Source: Ignavibacteriales bacterium
GTDB lineage: Bacteria; Bacteroidota; Ignavibacteria; Ignavibacteriales; Melioribacteraceae
DNA: 5,662 bases
Direction: 5' to 3'
Assembly: GCA_007280825.1 (NCBI GenBank)
Contig: QYQI01000087.1
Coordinates: 1-5,662, forward strand
Under the pieces are notes generated by a model. That model worked only from the letters and a program-made list of their open reading frames with translations. It did no database searches and was not told where the DNA came from. Shown one piece after another: positions 5,278 to 5,662 of this stretch (its first letter is position 1; every line of letters starts with the position of its first letter). Position numbers and translations under genes: made by a program.

Positions 5278-5662
5278 ATGAAGTTAAGAAGTAAAATATT
5301 ATTACTCATCGCTGTGATAATTTTATTCTCCGGCTTTTTAACCCGCGATAATGATATCTATTTCCAAATTAATAAAAGCATAGATATCTTCGGAAGAGTC
5401 TACAAAGAAGTAACAATAAATTATGTTGATCAATTAAATCCGGAAGAGTTTATGCTTTCCGGCATTAACGGAATGCTAACATCGCTTGATCCTTACACAA
5501 ATTTCTTGGATGTAAATGGGCAGAAGGATATTGAGATCATTACCAAAGGCAAGTACGGTGGAATTGGCGCAACGATCGGTCTCAGAAATGAAAACATTAC
5601 TATTGTTGATTTGATCGAAGGATTTTCCGCCCAAAGACAAGGTATGAGGGTCGGTGATATTA
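5278..5662 (+). CDS. S41 family carboxyl-terminal processing peptidase, N-terminal part (cut by window edge)
   Basis: The first 128 codons are present and open to the right edge. MKLRSKILLLIAVIILFSGF is a signal peptide or membrane anchor, placing the enzyme in the periplasm or membrane. After it, INKSIDIFGRVYKEVTINYVD and the segment MLTSLDPYTNFLD match the N-terminal helical region of CtpA/Prc-type peptidases, in which a tightly conserved LDPYT/S precedes the PDZ domain. KYGGIGATIGLRN then opens the PDZ domain with its carboxylate-binding GGIG loop, followed by SAQRQGMRVGDI. The Ser-Lys catalytic dyad would lie beyond the edge. It follows tmk by 12 bases with a good Shine-Dalgarno and probably belongs to the ybbR-tmk transcript. 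Such enzymes cleave C-terminal tails of envelope proteins; the target here is unknown. Confidence 0.93.
   Translation, partial: MKLRSKILLLIAVIILFSGFLTRDNDIYFQINKSIDIFGRVYKEVTINYVDQLNPEEFMLSGINGMLTSLDPYTNFLDVNGQKDIEIITKGKYGGIGATIGLRNENITIVDLIEGFSAQRQGMRVGDI

Overview
The window is AT-rich, densely coded and entirely plus-stranded. It carries six intact or near-intact genes and one gene cut by the right edge. Gene content and codon bias suggest the Bacteroidota/Chlorobi/Ignavibacteria group, possibly Ignavibacteriales. The pointers are a single bifunctional Rel protein, weak or absent Shine-Dalgarno sites on most genes, a YbbR-like protein next to tmk, and an S41 peptidase after it. No rRNA or other phylogenetic marker is present, so this assignment is inferred.

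Layout: (1) 2-2158, a Rel/SpoT-family (p)ppGpp synthetase/hydrolase, probably missing only a short N-terminus beyond the left edge. (2) 2172-2594, the YqgF/RuvX RNase H-fold nuclease, probably from a TTG start 13 bases after rel. (3) 2595-2687, a short AT-rich spacer with a sigma70-like promoter candidate and a good ribosome binding site. (4) 2688-3674, two tandem bacterial-microcompartment (BMC) shell genes. The first is a plain PduA-like hexamer protein. The second is a BMC domain joined through a charged linker to an AT-hook-like motif and a C-terminal SAP/Rho_N-like domain. (5) 3702-3726, a strong intrinsic terminator. (6) 3737-5265, a YbbR-like membrane-anchored protein followed two bases later by thymidylate kinase. 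(7) 5278 to the right edge, the N-terminus of an S41 (carboxyl-terminal processing) peptidase with a PDZ domain.

The flanking genes are ordinary housekeeping genes: stringent response, rRNA maturation/nuclease, dTTP synthesis and envelope proteolysis. The odd element is the two-gene shell cassette, set off by its own promoter candidate and terminator, with no encapsulated enzyme, aldehyde dehydrogenase, vertex protein (BMC-P) or regulator in view. It looks like a satellite shell locus serving a compartment encoded elsewhere, or a shell-protein system with another job. The putative nucleic-acid-binding tail on the second shell protein is the most interesting feature. The two shell genes also lie in the same reading frame, separated by one TAA and two sense codons.
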